Numbered from the stretch's first letter, positions 1-9,248 are shown. The stretch is DNA of 64,000 nucleotides from Phenylobacterium sp. (GCF_004799515.1 NZ_SSMX01000037.1:1-64000); one strand, 5' to 3'. Notes: a model not told the origin generated them from the letters alone. Made by a program: numbers and translations.

Positions 1-502
1 TGGAGATCACGTTGATCGCGCCGCCGATCGAGTTGCGGCCGTAGAGGGTGCCTTGCGGGCCGCGCAGCACTTCCACCCGGTCGGTGAAGATCGGCGTCTT
101 GCCGGCCGGCACCGTCGAGGAGCTGTAGACGCCGTCATCGTAGAGGGCGACGGCGTTGGCGATCGGGTGGGAGTTGGTCAGGCGGCCGACGCCGCGGATC
201 GAGTTGCGGTCATTGCTCGCCGAATAGTTCAGGCCGGGCGTGAAGTTGGTCATGTCCTGGATGGAGTTGATCCCCACCAGGTCGCGGTTCGCCGAGGTGA
301 AGGCCGAGATGGCGACCGGCACGTCCTGCAGGCTCTGGGTCCGCTTCTCGGCGGTGACCACCAGCTCCTCGATGGTGGCGCCCGATTCGGCGGCGGCTGC
401 GCCAGCCGCAGCGGTGGGCTTGGTCTGGGCGTGGGCGGACGTTCCCAGCGCGATGGCGAACAGCATGGCGCTAGACGCCAGTAGGCGGACCTTGTTGTGC
501 AA
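1..502 (-). CDS. TonB-dependent receptor, N-terminal part (cut by window edge)
   Basis: Outer-membrane receptor for energised uptake of an unknown ligand; only the first about 167 residues are inside the window. A TTG start at 500-502 is chosen because GGGGAGG lies 6 nt upstream and it gives a clean signal peptide ending in SAHAQ at about residue 25. Next comes a TonB-box-like stretch (IEELVVTAEKR), then the start of the plug domain with VPVAISAF, RGVGR and the hallmark VEVLRGPQGTLYGRNSIGG. An ATG at 464-466 is possible but would shorten the signal peptide. The sequence does not show the ligand. Confidence 0.9.
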   Translation of the reverse strand, partial: MHNKVRLLASSAMLFAIALGTSAHAQTKPTAAAGAAAAESGATIEELVVTAEKRTQSLQDVPVAISAFTSANRDLVGINSIQDMTNFTPGLNYSASNDRNSIRGVGRLTNSHPIANAVALYDDGVYSSSTVPAGKTPIFTDRVEVLRGPQGTLYGRNSIGGAINVIS

Positions 503-620
503 CTGAACCTCCCCAGTGGCCCCGAGGGGCGACGGATTTAAGTGAGAGACCGATTTTTTCTTCCCACTGGCTCAGCCGTACGGATGCGTCAATCTCCTTT
601 GGCCATTTTTACAACCAATT

Positions 621-712
621 TTCGAAAACGTGGTTTGGTGAAAACAGTAATCATTTCTGGGTTTTCAGCGTAAATTAAAATATCGGTATGATTTCAAAAA
701 CACGGTTTGGCG
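621..712. promoter_or_regulatory. Imperfect direct repeat in AT-rich receptor upstream region
   Basis: Two 20-bp copies, 621-640 and 693-712, agree at 16 of 20 positions and all four differences are transitions. Both end in a GGTTTGG block and start 72 bp apart. They lie in the 240-bp AT-rich gap upstream of the TonB receptor and beyond the end of the quinone oxidoreductase gene. A binding site for a regulator of the receptor is the simplest reading, but no known consensus is recognised. Confidence 0.4.
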
Positions 713-740
713 AGTACTTGCAACCCTAGGATGGGGGTCC

Positions 741-1724
741 CTAGAGGCTCTCCGTCACCAGGACAACCTTGCCGACGTGGTCGTTGGCCTCCAGGTGGGC
801 GTGCGCCTTGGCCGCCTCAATTAGCGGGAAGGTGGAATCCACCAGGGGGCGCAGCTTGCCGGCCTCGATCCAGGGCCAAACCCGTTCCTCCACGGCGGCG
901 GCCAGCCGGGCCTTCTCGTCGGGGTTCCGCGGCCGCAGCGTCGAGCCGGTGACCACGCCGCGCTTCTGCATCAGCCGGCCGATCGGCAATACAGCCTCGC
1001 CGCCGCCCAGGCTGGCGATGAACACAATCCGACCATCCATCTTCAGGGCGTCGAGATTGCGGCTGAAATAGTCCCCGCCGACCATGTCCAGCACCACGTC
1101 GACGCCGCCTTCGCGCTTGGCGACTTCGGCGAAATCCTCGGTCCTGGCGTCCACGGCGATGTCGGCGCCCAATTCGCGCGCGGCCTTGGCCTTGGCGGCG
1201 CCGCGGGCGGTGGCGATCACCTTGGCCCCGTAGGCCTTGGCCATCTGGATCGCCGTTGTGCCGATGCCTGAGGTCGCGCCGTGCAGCATAAGGGTCTCGC
1301 CCATCTTCAGCCCGCCGTGCTCGAAGACATTGGCGAACACCGTGAACACCGTCTCTGGCAGGGCCGCGGCCTGGACGAGGTCGAGGCCCTTGGGGATCGG
1401 CAGGGCGTGGCGGGCGTCGCAGACGGCGTATTCCGCGTAACCGCCGCCGCCCAGCAGGGCGCAAACGCGGTCGCCGGCCTTCCAGCGCCCGGCGCCTTCG
1501 ACCACCTCGCCGGCCACCTCCAGGCCCAGCGTCTCCGGCGACCCCGGCGGCGGCGGATAGAAGCCCATGCGCTGCAGGAGGTCGGGCCGGTTGATCCCGG
1601 CGGCGTGGACCTTGATCAGGATTTGGCCGGCCTTGGGCGCCGGCCGCTCGATCTGCACAGGTTTCAGCGCCTCGGCAGGCCCCTTGCCGCCCTCGATGGC
1701 GATAGCGGTCATCATCTGCGGCAT
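741..1724 (-). CDS. NAD(P)H:quinone oxidoreductase, PIG3/zeta-crystallin type (MDR family)
   Basis: 327-residue medium-chain dehydrogenase/reductase without zinc-ligand signatures, expected to reduce quinones with NADPH in the cytosol. The N-terminal GroES-like fold carries AGINRPDLLQRMGFYPPPPG, typical of the PIG3 branch. The Rossmann segment has LHGATSGIGTTAIQMAKAYGA near residues 140-160 and VLDMVGGDYF further on. In-frame ATGs just downstream (1715, 1712) are alternative starts. It is a single gene. The exact substrate is unknown. Confidence 0.88.
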   Translation of the reverse strand: MPQMMTAIAIEGGKGPAEALKPVQIERPAPKAGQILIKVHAAGINRPDLLQRMGFYPPPPGSPETLGLEVAGEVVEGAGRWKAGDRVCALLGGGGYAEYAVCDARHALPIPKGLDLVQAAALPETVFTVFANVFEHGGLKMGETLMLHGATSGIGTTAIQMAKAYGAKVIATARGAAKAKAARELGADIAVDARTEDFAEVAKREGGVDVVLDMVGGDYFSRNLDALKMDGRIVFIASLGGGEAVLPIGRLMQKRGVVTGSTLRPRNPDEKARLAAAVEERVWPWIEAGKLRPLVDSTFPLIEAAKAHAHLEANDHVGKVVLVTESL

Positions 1725-1832
1725 GGGCCGGCTCCGGTCTGGTTCGAGGCGCCTTGGGTGCGCAAACTTGCGCTTTGGCGGCGTGCGCGGTCAGATAGCG
1801 CCCGATCGGGGAGCCGGAAAGGGAGACCCCTC

Positions 1833-2039
1833 ATGGAAGAACCTGCGGAAGTCCGGATCGGACGCGGCCAGCGCCTCGTTGAGGCCACCCGCGAGGATCT
1901 GGAACTCTATGGCGTCGCCGAGCTGGAAGAGCGCATCGAGACGCTGCAGGCGGAGATCGCCCGCGTCCAGGCCCAGCTCGACCGCAAACGGGCCGGGCGT
2001 GAGGCCGCGGACGCCCTGTTCGGGGTTCGTAACGCCTAG
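1833..2039 (+). CDS. DUF1192 family small coiled-coil protein
   Basis: 68-residue protein matching the alphaproteobacterial DUF1192 pattern: a short acidic N-terminus, then LELYGVAELEERIETLQAEI, which predicts one amphipathic helix or coiled coil running to near the C-terminus. The family has no established function. The start ATG follows a GGGAGACCCC stretch. The gene lies upstream of rcdA on the same strand with a gap of 179 bp. Confidence 0.8.
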   Translation: MEEPAEVRIGRGQRLVEATREDLELYGVAELEERIETLQAEIARVQAQLDRKRAGREAADALFGVRNA

Positions 2040-2218
2040 CGCGGGACGACCGTCGGCTTAAAATGGTCCAGATCGCGCGGCAAAGTTCACCGCCTGAGGG
2101 AATCTCGGGCGAATGGAGCGGGTTGGGACACTTCGAGCGCCGTTTTGGGCTGGCATGCGGGTTGCACTGACAGTTTTCCGCGACCGTGTGGCGGGTTTGA
2201 GTGTAGGTTGAGCACCGG

Positions 2219-2728
2219 ATGAGCGATTTGAACGCCCCTTCGACGCCCTGGCGGGCCGAAGTTATCCAGGACTTCGCCCGCTCGGAGTTGTTCCAGCGGA
2301 CCTTCCAGGAGGGCATGGACCTCGTGGAGGAAACCGCCGGCTACCTGGACGGGGCCGGACGCCAAGCTTCCAAGCTTCTGTCGCGCAATGCGGCCCTGGC
2401 CTATGCGGCCGAAAGCATGCGGCTGACCACGCGCCTTATGCAGGTGGCCTCGTGGCTCCTGGTGCAGCGGGCGGTGCGCGAGGGCGACATGCCGCCGCAT
2501 GCGGCCTGCGAGGAGCGCTACCGCCTGGGCGGCGCCGAGGTCTCGCGCCATGCCGGCGACACCGAAGGCCTGCCCGCCGAGCTCAACACCCTGCTGGACC
2601 GTTCCGAGCGGCTCTACGAGCGCGTCCGCCACCTCGATCGGCGTATGTACATCGAAGGCGCCGCCGACGAGGGGCCGCATCCGGTGCTGTCGCAGCACGA
2701 CCGGCTGAAGACCGCCTTCGGCGGCTGA
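2219..2728 (+). CDS. rcdA: RcdA-type adaptor, DUF1465 family (CtrA degradation)
   Basis: 169-residue protein of the DUF1465 family. In Caulobacter the founding member RcdA is an adaptor that helps ClpXP degrade the cell-cycle regulator CtrA. The helical body contains SELFQRTFQEGMDLVEETAGYLDG and ALAYAAESMRLTTRLMQVASWLL, and the last about 25 residues (GAADEGPHPVLSQ onward) look flexible, as in the known protein. The gene is convergent with rpmE across a strong palindromic terminator. Function is assigned by family, since no motif alone proves the CtrA link. Confidence 0.85.
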   Translation: MSDLNAPSTPWRAEVIQDFARSELFQRTFQEGMDLVEETAGYLDGAGRQASKLLSRNAALAYAAESMRLTTRLMQVASWLLVQRAVREGDMPPHAACEERYRLGGAEVSRHAGDTEGLPAELNTLLDRSERLYERVRHLDRRMYIEGAADEGPHPVLSQHDRLKTAFGG

Positions 2729-2767
2729 TCGCGGCGCTTGGCGCCGGGTTCGCCTGATCCCGACATG

Positions 2768-2803
2768 CAAAACGCCGCGGAGATCGCTCTCCGCGGCGTT
2801 TTG
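2768..2803. terminator. Bidirectional intrinsic terminator between rcdA and rpmE
   Basis: Perfect 16-bp inverted repeat (2768-2783 and 2788-2803) with a TCGC loop, GC-rich in the centre and flanked by AAAA on the left and TTTT on the right, so it can terminate convergent transcription from both sides. It sits 40 bp after the rcdA stop and 22 bp beyond the rpmE stop. Confidence 0.9.
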
Positions 2804-2825
2804 GTGGGTCGAGACCCAAGACCAC

Positions 2826-3050
2826 CTATTTGCGGGTGAAACCCGCGAACTTGGCGTTGAAGCGCGAGACGCGGCCGCCGCGGTCCAGCATCTGGTGGCC
2901 GCCGCCGGTCCAGGCCGGGTGGGTCTTCGGATCGATGTCCAGGTTCAGGGTCGCGCCTTCCTTCCCGTAGGTGGAACGGGTCTGGTAGGTCGTGCCGTCC
3001 GTCATCACCACGGTGATGAAGTGATAGTCCGGATGGGTGTCTTGTTTCAT
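2826..3050 (-). CDS. rpmE: 50S ribosomal protein bL31
   Basis: 74-residue large-subunit ribosomal protein. It begins [20 protein letters not shown] and has the family signature THPAWTGG near residues 44-50. The CxxC zinc cysteines of the C+ form are absent, so it is a C-minus form that should not bind zinc. The ATG at 3048-3050 gives the expected length; longer in-frame extensions lack family similarity. It is divergent from the ABC exporter gene, with 118 bp between the starts. Confidence 0.95.
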   Translation of the reverse strand: MKQDTHPDYHFITVVMTDGTTYQTRSTYGKEGATLNLDIDPKTHPAWTGGGHQMLDRGGRVSRFNAKFAGFTRK

Positions 3051-3168
3051 CGGATGAGCGCCTGACGTAAAGGAGCGTCGAAAAGGTTTGAGGCCGCCTT
3101 GTGGGGCGGCCTTCAACGAAGCGCGGCGTATAGAGAAACGTCGCCCAGATTGCAAGGTGCGAGCGCGT

Positions 3169-5022
3169 ATGAGCGAGCCTGGGGTGGACGCGCCGGCGGA
3201 GGGCCGGCCGAGCACGGGCCAGGCGCTTGCCCAGACCCTCTCCGAAGCGGCGGAGCGGCGGCCACGCAGCCGCAACGTCCAAGCGTTGGGCCGCCTGATC
3301 CCCTATGCCGCAGGCCACCGGCTCGACGCGGCCGCGGCGGGCCTGTTCCTGGTCACCGCCTCGGCCGCGAGCCTGGGCCTGACCGGCGCGGCGCGGCTGG
3401 TGGTGGATCACCTCACCGGGGCGGGCGCCCATCCGACGGCGCGCTCCATCGCGCCCTGGTTCTGGGTGCTGAGCGGCGTGGCGCTGGCCTTGGCGCTCTC
3501 CTCGGCGCTGCGCTACTTCTTCGTCACCAAGCTGGGCGAGCGGATCGTGGCCGACCTGCGCAAGGGGGCCTACGCCCACATCCTGACGCTGGACCCGTCC
3601 TTCTTCCTGAAGACCCGCACCGGCGAGGTGCTGTCGCGGCTGACCACCGACATCCAGATCGTCGAGAACCTGCTCACCACCTCGATCTCGGTCTCCCTAC
3701 GCAATGTGCTGATGCTGATCGGCGGCCTCGGCTACATGGTGATCGTGAGCCCGCGCCTGACCGGCCTGGTGCTGATCACCTTCCCGGTGGTGATCGCGCC
3801 GCTCTTCCTGTTCGGCCGCCAGGTGCGCCGGCTGACCGCCTCCACCCAGGACCAGTTCGCCTCGGCCGTCGGCACAGCCGGCGAGACCCTCGACGCCCTG
3901 GAGATCGTCCAGGCTTTCGGGCGCGAGGCGGCCGGCGCGGCGCGGTTCGGCGACGCCGTGGAGGCCTCGTTCCGCACGTCCCTGCGGCGGATGAGCGCCC
4001 GGGCCCTGATGACCGGGGCGGCCATCGCCCTGGTGTTCGGCGGCGTGGTCTGGATCTTCTGGCTGGGGGTCAGCGCGGCGCTGGCCGGCCAGATGAGCTG
4101 GGGCACCCTGATCCAGTTCGTGCTGCTGGCCGTGCTGTCGGCAGGCTCGGTGGGGGCGCTGGGCGAGACCTGGGGCGACGTCCAGAAGGCGGCCGGGGCC
4201 ATGGAGCGGGTCTCCGAGATCCTTTCCGCCAAGCCCGGCATCGCCGCGCCCTCGCATCCCATCGCCCTGCCGGCGCCGGCGCGCGGCGAGGTGGCGCTGC
4301 AGAACGTCACCTTCGCCTATCCGGGCCGGCCGGACCTGCCAGCGGTGCGCGGGCTGACGCTCAACGTCAGGTCCGGCGAGCGGGTGGCCCTGGTCGGTCC
4401 CTCCGGCGCGGGCAAGAGCACGGTCTTCCGCCTCCTGCTGCGCTTCTACGACCCGCAGGCCGGCCGCGTGCTGCTGGACGGGGTCGACATCCGCGACGCC
4501 GACCCGGTGGCGGTGCGCCAGCGCATGGCGCTCGTGGCCCAGGAGTCGCCGCTGTTCTCCGGCTCGGCCCTGGACAACGTCCGCTTCGGCCGCGAGGACG
4601 CCAGCCGCGAAGAGATCGAGGACGCTGTCCGCGCCGCCCAGGCCGAGGGCTTCCTGGCCGCCCTGCCGCAGGGGATCGACACGCCCGTGGGCGAACGCGC
4701 CCGCAGCCTCTCGGGCGGCCAGCGCCAGCGGCTGGCCATCGCGCGCGCCCTGGTGCGCCAGGCGCCGATCCTGCTGCTCGACGAGGCCACCAGCGCGCTC
4801 GACGCCGAGAACGAGCGGCTGGTGCAGCGCGCCCTCGACGAGGCCATGGTCGGCCGCACCACCCTGGTGATCGCCCACCGCCTGGCCACCGTGCTGAAGG
4901 CCGACCGCATCGTGGTCATGGACGAGGGCCGGGTGGTCGAGGAGGGCACGCACCACGACCTGGTGGCCAAGAACGGCCTCTACGCGCGGCTGGCGGCCCT
5001 GCAGTTCGGCGAGGCGGCCTAA
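3169..5022 (+). CDS. ABC exporter, fused membrane and ATPase domains (MsbA/LipidA-export type)
   Basis: 617-residue half-transporter that would work as a homodimer in the inner membrane, exporting a lipid or drug-like substrate. Residues about 45-330 hold six predicted membrane helices, including the [21 protein letters not shown] coupling region. The ATPase domain follows, with Walker [10 protein letters not shown] at about 411, Q-loop [10 protein letters not shown], signature LSGGQ at about 514 and Walker [16 protein letters not shown] 3169 is chosen because the upstream ORF extension overlaps the rpmE promoter region and is poor in conserved sequence. Substrate unknown. Confidence 0.85.
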   Translation: MSEPGVDAPAEGRPSTGQALAQTLSEAAERRPRSRNVQALGRLIPYAAGHRLDAAAAGLFLVTASAASLGLTGAARLVVDHLTGAGAHPTARSIAPWFWVLSGVALALALSSALRYFFVTKLGERIVADLRKGAYAHILTLDPSFFLKTRTGEVLSRLTTDIQIVENLLTTSISVSLRNVLMLIGGLGYMVIVSPRLTGLVLITFPVVIAPLFLFGRQVRRLTASTQDQFASAVGTAGETLDALEIVQAFGREAAGAARFGDAVEASFRTSLRRMSARALMTGAAIALVFGGVVWIFWLGVSAALAGQMSWGTLIQFVLLAVLSAGSVGALGETWGDVQKAAGAMERVSEILSAKPGIAAPSHPIALPAPARGEVALQNVTFAYPGRPDLPAVRGLTLNVRSGERVALVGPSGAGKSTVFRLLLRFYDPQAGRVLLDGVDIRDADPVAVRQRMALVAQESPLFSGSALDNVRFGREDASREEIEDAVRAAQAEGFLAALPQGIDTPVGERARSLSGGQRQRLAIARALVRQAPILLLDEATSALDAENERLVQRALDEAMVGRTTLVIAHRLATVLKADRIVVMDEGRVVEEGTHHDLVAKNGLYARLAALQFGEAA

Positions 5023-5030
5023 GGGCGGAG

Positions 5031-5828
5031 TTACCGCGCCGCGACCCGCAGGCGCTCCAGCAGGAGCGGGTGGATGTCCTGGTTGCCGACGCAGACCGAG
5101 CCCTTGGCCAGAACCTCTTCGCCGCCCTCGGCGTCGGTGACCTTGCCGCCGGCCTCGGTGACCAGCAGCACGCCCGCCGCCAGGTCCCAGGGGTGCAGGT
5201 CGCGCTCCCAATAGCCGTCGAAGCGGCCGGCCGCGACCCAGGCCATGTCCAGCGCCGCCGCGCCGAACCGCCGCACGCCCGCCACCCGCTGGCTGATCTG
5301 GTGCAGCTCCTTCAGGAAGGTCGCGTGCTGGCCGTGGCCCATGAAGGGGATGCCGGTGGCCAGCACCGCCTCCTCCAGCCGGGTGCGCGCGGCGACCCGC
5401 AGGCGCTTGTCGTTGACGAAGGCGCCCTTGCCCTTCTCGGCCCAGAACAGCTCGTTGGTGACGGGGTTGAAGGTCACCGCGGCCACCACCGCCCCTTCGC
5501 GCTGCAGGGCGATGTTGATGGCGAAGTGCGGGATGGCGTGCAGGAAGTTGGTGGTGCCGTCCAGCGGATCGACGATCCAGGTGTGGGTCTTGTCCGTGCC
5601 CTCGATCATCCCGCGCTCCTCGCCCAGGAAGCCGTAGCCGGGGCGGGCCTTGGAGAGCATCTCGAAGAGGGTCTGCTCGGCCTTCAGGTCGGCGGCGGAG
5701 ACGAAGTCGGCGGGCGCCTTCTTGGCGACCTGCAGCTCGGCCAGCTCGCCGAAGTCGCGGTTCAGGCCACGCGCCGCCTTGCGCGCGGCGTCGCTCATGA
5801 CCTTCAGGAGGGCGGACTGGGTGCTCAC
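5031..5828 (-). CDS. Inositol monophosphatase family protein
   Basis: 265-residue Mg-dependent sugar/inositol phosphate phosphatase. Metal-binding motifs are clear: GFLGEERG (about residue 70), the core IVDPLDGTTNFLHAIPHF (about 85-102) and PWDLAAGVLLVTEAGG near 190. The length is typical of SuhB-like enzymes, which in some bacteria also affect ribosome assembly. The start is GTG (5826-5828). It is tail-to-tail with the ABC exporter (8 bp between stops) and may be the last gene of the cyd-thiE run, 39 bp after thiE. Confidence 0.88.
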   Translation of the reverse strand: MSTQSALLKVMSDAARKAARGLNRDFGELAELQVAKKAPADFVSAADLKAEQTLFEMLSKARPGYGFLGEERGMIEGTDKTHTWIVDPLDGTTNFLHAIPHFAINIALQREGAVVAAVTFNPVTNELFWAEKGKGAFVNDKRLRVAARTRLEEAVLATGIPFMGHGQHATFLKELHQISQRVAGVRRFGAAALDMAWVAAGRFDGYWERDLHPWDLAAGVLLVTEAGGKVTDAEGGEEVLAKGSVCVGNQDIHPLLLERLRVAAR

Positions 5829-5867
5829 GGTTTCGAAAGATCTCGGACGGGCTAGAGGGCGCGGAAC

Positions 5868-6521
5868 CTAGAGGGCGCGCTCGCTGACGCCAAGCGCCAT
5901 CTCGGCGTTAAAGGCCGCAACCGCCGCAGCTGGGCCTTCGGCATAGCTCCAGACGCCCGCGGAAACCGCCAGGAAGTCCGCGCCCGCGGCGGCGATCTGG
6001 CGGGCGGTGGCGACGGTGATCCCGCCGATGGCGACGCAGGGGACGACCATGTCCTGCTGCCAGCCGGTGAGCAGTTCGGGGTCGGCGCGGGTGGGTGCGT
6101 CCTTGGTCGCGGTGGGGAAGAAGGCGCCGAAGGCCACGTAGTCGGCCCCGCCCTCGGCGGCCTCCATGGCCAGGTGCAGGCTGTCGTGGCAGGTGACGCC
6201 GACCATGCCGTCCTTCCCCACGATCCGGCGGGCCTCGGCGAGGGGCGTGTCGTCTTGGCCCACATGGACCCCGTCGCAGCCCAGCCGCGCGGCCAGGTCC
6301 GGCCGGTCGTTGAGGATTACCGCCGCGCCGCGCGCCTGGGCGATGAGCATGAGCGCATCGACGGCGGCGGCCAAGATGTCGTCGCCCACGTCCTTCAGCC
6401 GCACCTGCAGGGCGGCCACGTCGCCGGCGTCGAGCGCGTGCGCCAGGGTGCGGCCGAAGCTCGCCAGGTCGTCGAGCCTGGGCGGGGTGATCAGATAGAG
6501 GCGGCAAAGCGGGTCGGCCAT
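5868..6521 (-). CDS. thiE: Thiamine phosphate synthase
   Basis: 217-residue TIM-barrel enzyme that joins HMP-pyrophosphate and the thiazole phosphate to make thiamine phosphate. Family motifs are visible: QVRLKD (about 40), [24 protein letters not shown] (68-91), [19 protein letters not shown] and VAIGGIT. It starts 14 bp after the DUF2474 gene of the cytochrome bd cluster, so the two are probably co-transcribed; no other thiamine gene is nearby and no TPP riboswitch was recognised upstream. Confidence 0.9.
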   Translation of the reverse strand: MADPLCRLYLITPPRLDDLASFGRTLAHALDAGDVAALQVRLKDVGDDILAAAVDALMLIAQARGAAVILNDRPDLAARLGCDGVHVGQDDTPLAEARRIVGKDGMVGVTCHDSLHLAMEAAEGGADYVAFGAFFPTATKDAPTRADPELLTGWQQDMVVPCVAIGGITVATARQIAAAGADFLAVSAGVWSYAEGPAAAVAAFNAEMALGVSERAL

Positions 6522-6535
6522 GCGCTGCTGTTAGG

Positions 6536-6682
6536 TCAGCGCAGCAGCGCCCTCAAGGCGTAAGCCACGATCGCCGTGGCCGCCGCGCCGCTCACCGCCA
6601 AGCCCGCGAACCAGGAAAGCCGCTTCCAGAGCGGGGCCAGCGGGGCGCCGGGCTCCGGCGGCGGCTCAATGATAGCCCGCAT
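6536..6682 (-). CDS. DUF2474 small membrane protein of the cytochrome bd operon (CydX-like role)
   Basis: 48-residue protein with a proline-rich N-terminus, then PLWKRLSWFAGLAVSGAAATAIVAYALRALLR, one membrane helix. The PLWKRLxWF pattern and the place directly after cydB match DUF2474, found with bd-type oxidases. By analogy with CydX/CydH it may be a small accessory subunit, which is an inference. Its ATG lies inside the end of cydB (17-bp overlap), so translation is probably coupled. Confidence 0.8.
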   Translation of the reverse strand: MRAIIEPPPEPGAPLAPLWKRLSWFAGLAVSGAAATAIVAYALRALLR

Positions 6683-7691
6683 CGGGAGTGACCTTGCCGC
6701 GGAAGATCCAATAGACCCACAGGCTGTAGCCGATGATCGCCGGCAGCAGCACCGCGCCGCCGACCAGCAGCAGGCCCAGCGCATTGTCGGCGTTGGCGGC
6801 CTGGCGGAAGGTCAGGCTGTAGGGGACGATGTCGGGGAAGAAGCCGGCGGCCAGCCCCAGGTACCCCGACAGGAAGACCACCACCGCCCCGGCGAACGGC
6901 CAGCCGTGCGAGCCGCGCTTGAGGCCGAGCGCCGCCATGACGAGGCCCGCCGCGCCCAGGACCGGGATCGGCGACAGCCGCGCGAAGGTCGCGAACGCCA
7001 GCGCATGGCCGTCCCAGCCCCAGCGCGCGGCGATCTGCGGATGGACGAAGAGGGTGGCCGCGCTCACCGCCGCCAGCAGCAGGGCGACCATCGACAGCGC
7101 CCGCCGGGCCCAGCGCCGGGCGCGGCCATGCAGCTCGCTCTCTGTGCGCCACACCAGCCAGCTGGCGCCCAGCAGCGCGTAGCCCGCCACCAGGCCCGCC
7201 GCGACCAAGAGGCTGTAGGGCGTCAGCCAGTCGAAGGCGGCGCCGGCGAAATGCTGGTCACGCAGGGTCACGCCCTGGATGAAGCCGCCCAGCACCAGGC
7301 CTTGCGCCACTGTCGCGGTCAGCGAGCCGCCGGCGAAGGCCGCGGTCCAGAACCGCTTGCCCGCCGCGCGCGCCCGCAGGCGGAACTCGAAGGCCACGCC
7401 GCGCAGGATCAGCGCCAGCAGCATCAGGATGATCGGGATGTAGAGCGCCGGCAGGATGGCGGCGTAGGCGGCCGGGAAGGCGGCGAACAGGCCGCCGCCG
7501 CCCAGCACCAGCCAGGTCTCGTTGCCGTCCCAGACCGGCGCCACGGTGTTCATCATCACGTCGCGCTCGGCGGACGAGCCGGCGAACGGGAAGAGGATGC
7601 CTATCCCCAGGTCGAAGCCGTCCAGCATCACGTACATCAGGACCGCCAGCGCCAGGATCGCGGCCCAGATCAGCGGCAGGTCGAGGCTCAT
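6666..7691 (-). CDS. cydB: Cytochrome bd ubiquinol oxidase subunit II
   Basis: 341-residue multi-helix membrane subunit of the heme bd (or bb-prime) quinol oxidase. It opens MSLDLPLIWAAILALAVLMYVMLDGFDLGIGILFPF, the classic CydB start, followed by WDGNETWLVLGGGGLFAAFP. Its ATG overlaps the cydA stop (ATGA at 7688-7691), so translation is coupled. The protein forms a heterodimer with CydA in the inner membrane and reduces oxygen to water without proton pumping. Confidence 0.95.
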   Translation of the reverse strand: MSLDLPLIWAAILALAVLMYVMLDGFDLGIGILFPFAGSSAERDVMMNTVAPVWDGNETWLVLGGGGLFAAFPAAYAAILPALYIPIILMLLALILRGVAFEFRLRARAAGKRFWTAAFAGGSLTATVAQGLVLGGFIQGVTLRDQHFAGAAFDWLTPYSLLVAAGLVAGYALLGASWLVWRTESELHGRARRWARRALSMVALLLAAVSAATLFVHPQIAARWGWDGHALAFATFARLSPIPVLGAAGLVMAALGLKRGSHGWPFAGAVVVFLSGYLGLAAGFFPDIVPYSLTFRQAANADNALGLLLVGGAVLLPAIIGYSLWVYWIFRGKVTPDAGYH

Positions 7692-9124
7692 GGCGCGTCT
7701 CCCGAGGAGTCTCGCGAAGCAGGGCCGCGCGGTGGGGCGGCGGGCTCCTCCGGCGCGGCGGCCAGGGCGTAGCCCGGCGGGCGCATGGCGGTCGGCGGCG
7801 GAGCCGTGGCGGCCGGCCGCGGCCCCTCGTCGATCAGCCGCAGGATATAGAGCACGCCGACGCTGAAGATCAGGGCGTAGACGGCCATGAAGCAGATGAG
7901 CGAGACGGAGACCTCGCCCTGGCTCACCGGCGAGACAGCGTCGGCGGTGCGCAGGACGCCGTAGATCACATAGGGCTGGCGGCCGACCTCGGCGACGATC
8001 CAGCCCGACACCACCGCCACGAACCCCGCCGGGCCCATGGCGACGGCGGCGCGCAGGAACCAGCGGGCCTGCGGCAGGTTCCCGCGCCAGGCCAGGAAAC
8101 CGCCCCAGAAGCCGAGGCCGATCATGGCCACGCCCAGGCCGACCATCACCCGGAAGGCCCAGAAGACCACGGCCACCGGCGGCCGGTCCTGCGGCGCGAA
8201 GGCCTTGAGGCCAGTGATAGTGGCGTTGGCGTCGCCGGCGGTGATCAGGCTGCCCAGCTTGGGGATCGACAGCTCCCACCGGTTGGCGGCGGCCGCCCGG
8301 TCCGGCCAGGCGGCGATGTGGAAGGCCTGGCCGGCCTTGGTGTCCCAGAAGGCCTCGATGGCGGCGAGCTTGGCGGGCTGGACTTGCAAGACTTGCTTGC
8401 CCGAGGCGTCGCCGGCCAGGAGCTGCAGGGGCGCCACGATGGCGAACATGCCGATGGCCATCTTCAGCGCCAGGCAGCTCTCCTCCTCATCGGGATCCTT
8501 CAGGAGCCGCCAGGCCGAGGCCGCACCCACCACCAGCGAGGTGGTGAGATAAGCCGCCAGCACCATGTGCGTCAGCCGCAGCGGGAAGGTCGGCGAGAAG
8601 ATCACCTGGCCCCAGTCCGTGGCCCTGAGCGCGCCGCTGGCCAGCCGAACGTAGCCGGTCGGGTGCTGCATCCAGCTGTTGGCCGAGATGATCCAGAAGG
8701 CCGAGACCAAGGTGCCGAAGGCCACGAGCGCGCTGGCCGCGAAATGCAGCCGCGGCCCCACCTTGCGCCACCCGAACAGCATGACGCCCAGGAAGCTGGC
8801 CTCCAGGAAGAAGGCGGTCAGCACCTCGAAGGCCAGGAGCGGCCCGATCACCGGCGCGGCGGCGGCGGAATAGACGCTCCAGTTGGTGCCGATCTCGTAG
8901 GACATGACCACGCCAGTCACCACGCCCATGCCGAACGAGATGGCGAAGACCTTCACCCAGAAGAGGTAGAGCGTCTTGAAGGCCTCGTTCTTCGTGGCCA
9001 GCCACAGCCCCTCCAGCACCGCCAGGAAGCTGGCCAGCCCGATGGAGAAGCTCGGGAAGATGATGTGGAAGGCGATGGTGAAGGCGAACTGCAGCCGCGA
9101 CAGCAGAAGCGCGTCGAAATGCAT
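7688..9124 (-). CDS. cydA: Cytochrome bd ubiquinol oxidase subunit I
   Basis: 478-residue catalytic subunit carrying the hemes. Seen: SRLQFAFTIAFHIIFPSFSIG with the early heme-ligand histidine, VTGVVMSYEIGTNWSVYS, GVMLFGWRKVGPRLHF, and GRQPYVIYGVLRTADAVSPV near residue 390. The Q-loop region is short, as in the cyanide-insensitive CIO branch rather than the long E. coli form. No cydDC assembly genes lie beside it. Divergent from bfd across a 179-bp gap. The tail after residue about 450 is low-complexity Pro/Ala-rich. Confidence 0.94.
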   Translation of the reverse strand: MHFDALLLSRLQFAFTIAFHIIFPSFSIGLASFLAVLEGLWLATKNEAFKTLYLFWVKVFAISFGMGVVTGVVMSYEIGTNWSVYSAAAAPVIGPLLAFEVLTAFFLEASFLGVMLFGWRKVGPRLHFAASALVAFGTLVSAFWIISANSWMQHPTGYVRLASGALRATDWGQVIFSPTFPLRLTHMVLAAYLTTSLVVGAASAWRLLKDPDEEESCLALKMAIGMFAIVAPLQLLAGDASGKQVLQVQPAKLAAIEAFWDTKAGQAFHIAAWPDRAAAANRWELSIPKLGSLITAGDANATITGLKAFAPQDRPPVAVVFWAFRVMVGLGVAMIGLGFWGGFLAWRGNLPQARWFLRAAVAMGPAGFVAVVSGWIVAEVGRQPYVIYGVLRTADAVSPVSQGEVSVSLICFMAVYALIFSVGVLYILRLIDEGPRPAATAPPPTAMRPPGYALAAAPEEPAAPPRGPASRDSSGDAP

Positions 9125-9233
9125 GGTCCGTCCCTCGGCCGCGCGCGCGGCGTCCCCGCCTACAACGCACAGCCCAGCTCTCCTGTCATGCGACAGTCCG
9201 TCGCGGAGCTTGTGAGCGGAACGCCCGCAAATA

Positions 9234-9248
9234 TGCGAATGACTTGCA
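9234..9248. promoter_or_regulatory. Possible Fur/Irr-type iron box between cydA and bfd
   Basis: TGCGAATGACTTGCA is a 15-bp imperfect palindrome with TGC...GCA ends and a central 7-1-7 layout resembling alphaproteobacterial Fur boxes. It lies 56 bp upstream of the bfd ATG and 110 bp upstream of cydA, within a locus of iron-storage genes. A related half (CACTTGCAAATAT, 9512-9524) occurs upstream of bfr. Assignment rests on pattern and context only. Confidence 0.35.

Noticed and set aside
1281..2039. Longer 252-residue version of the DUF1192 protein
   Set aside because: The upstream extension is antisense to the quinone oxidoreductase; the family length and the ATG at 1833 support the short form.
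2614..3579. 321-codon minus frame through rpmE
   Set aside because: Overlaps rpmE in another frame and the exporter gene; no conserved motif.
3099..5855. Very long plus-strand open frame over the ABC exporter and phosphatase genes
   Set aside because: Arg/Pro/Gly-rich translation in a shifted frame with no domain; typical GC-rich shadow of the real genes.
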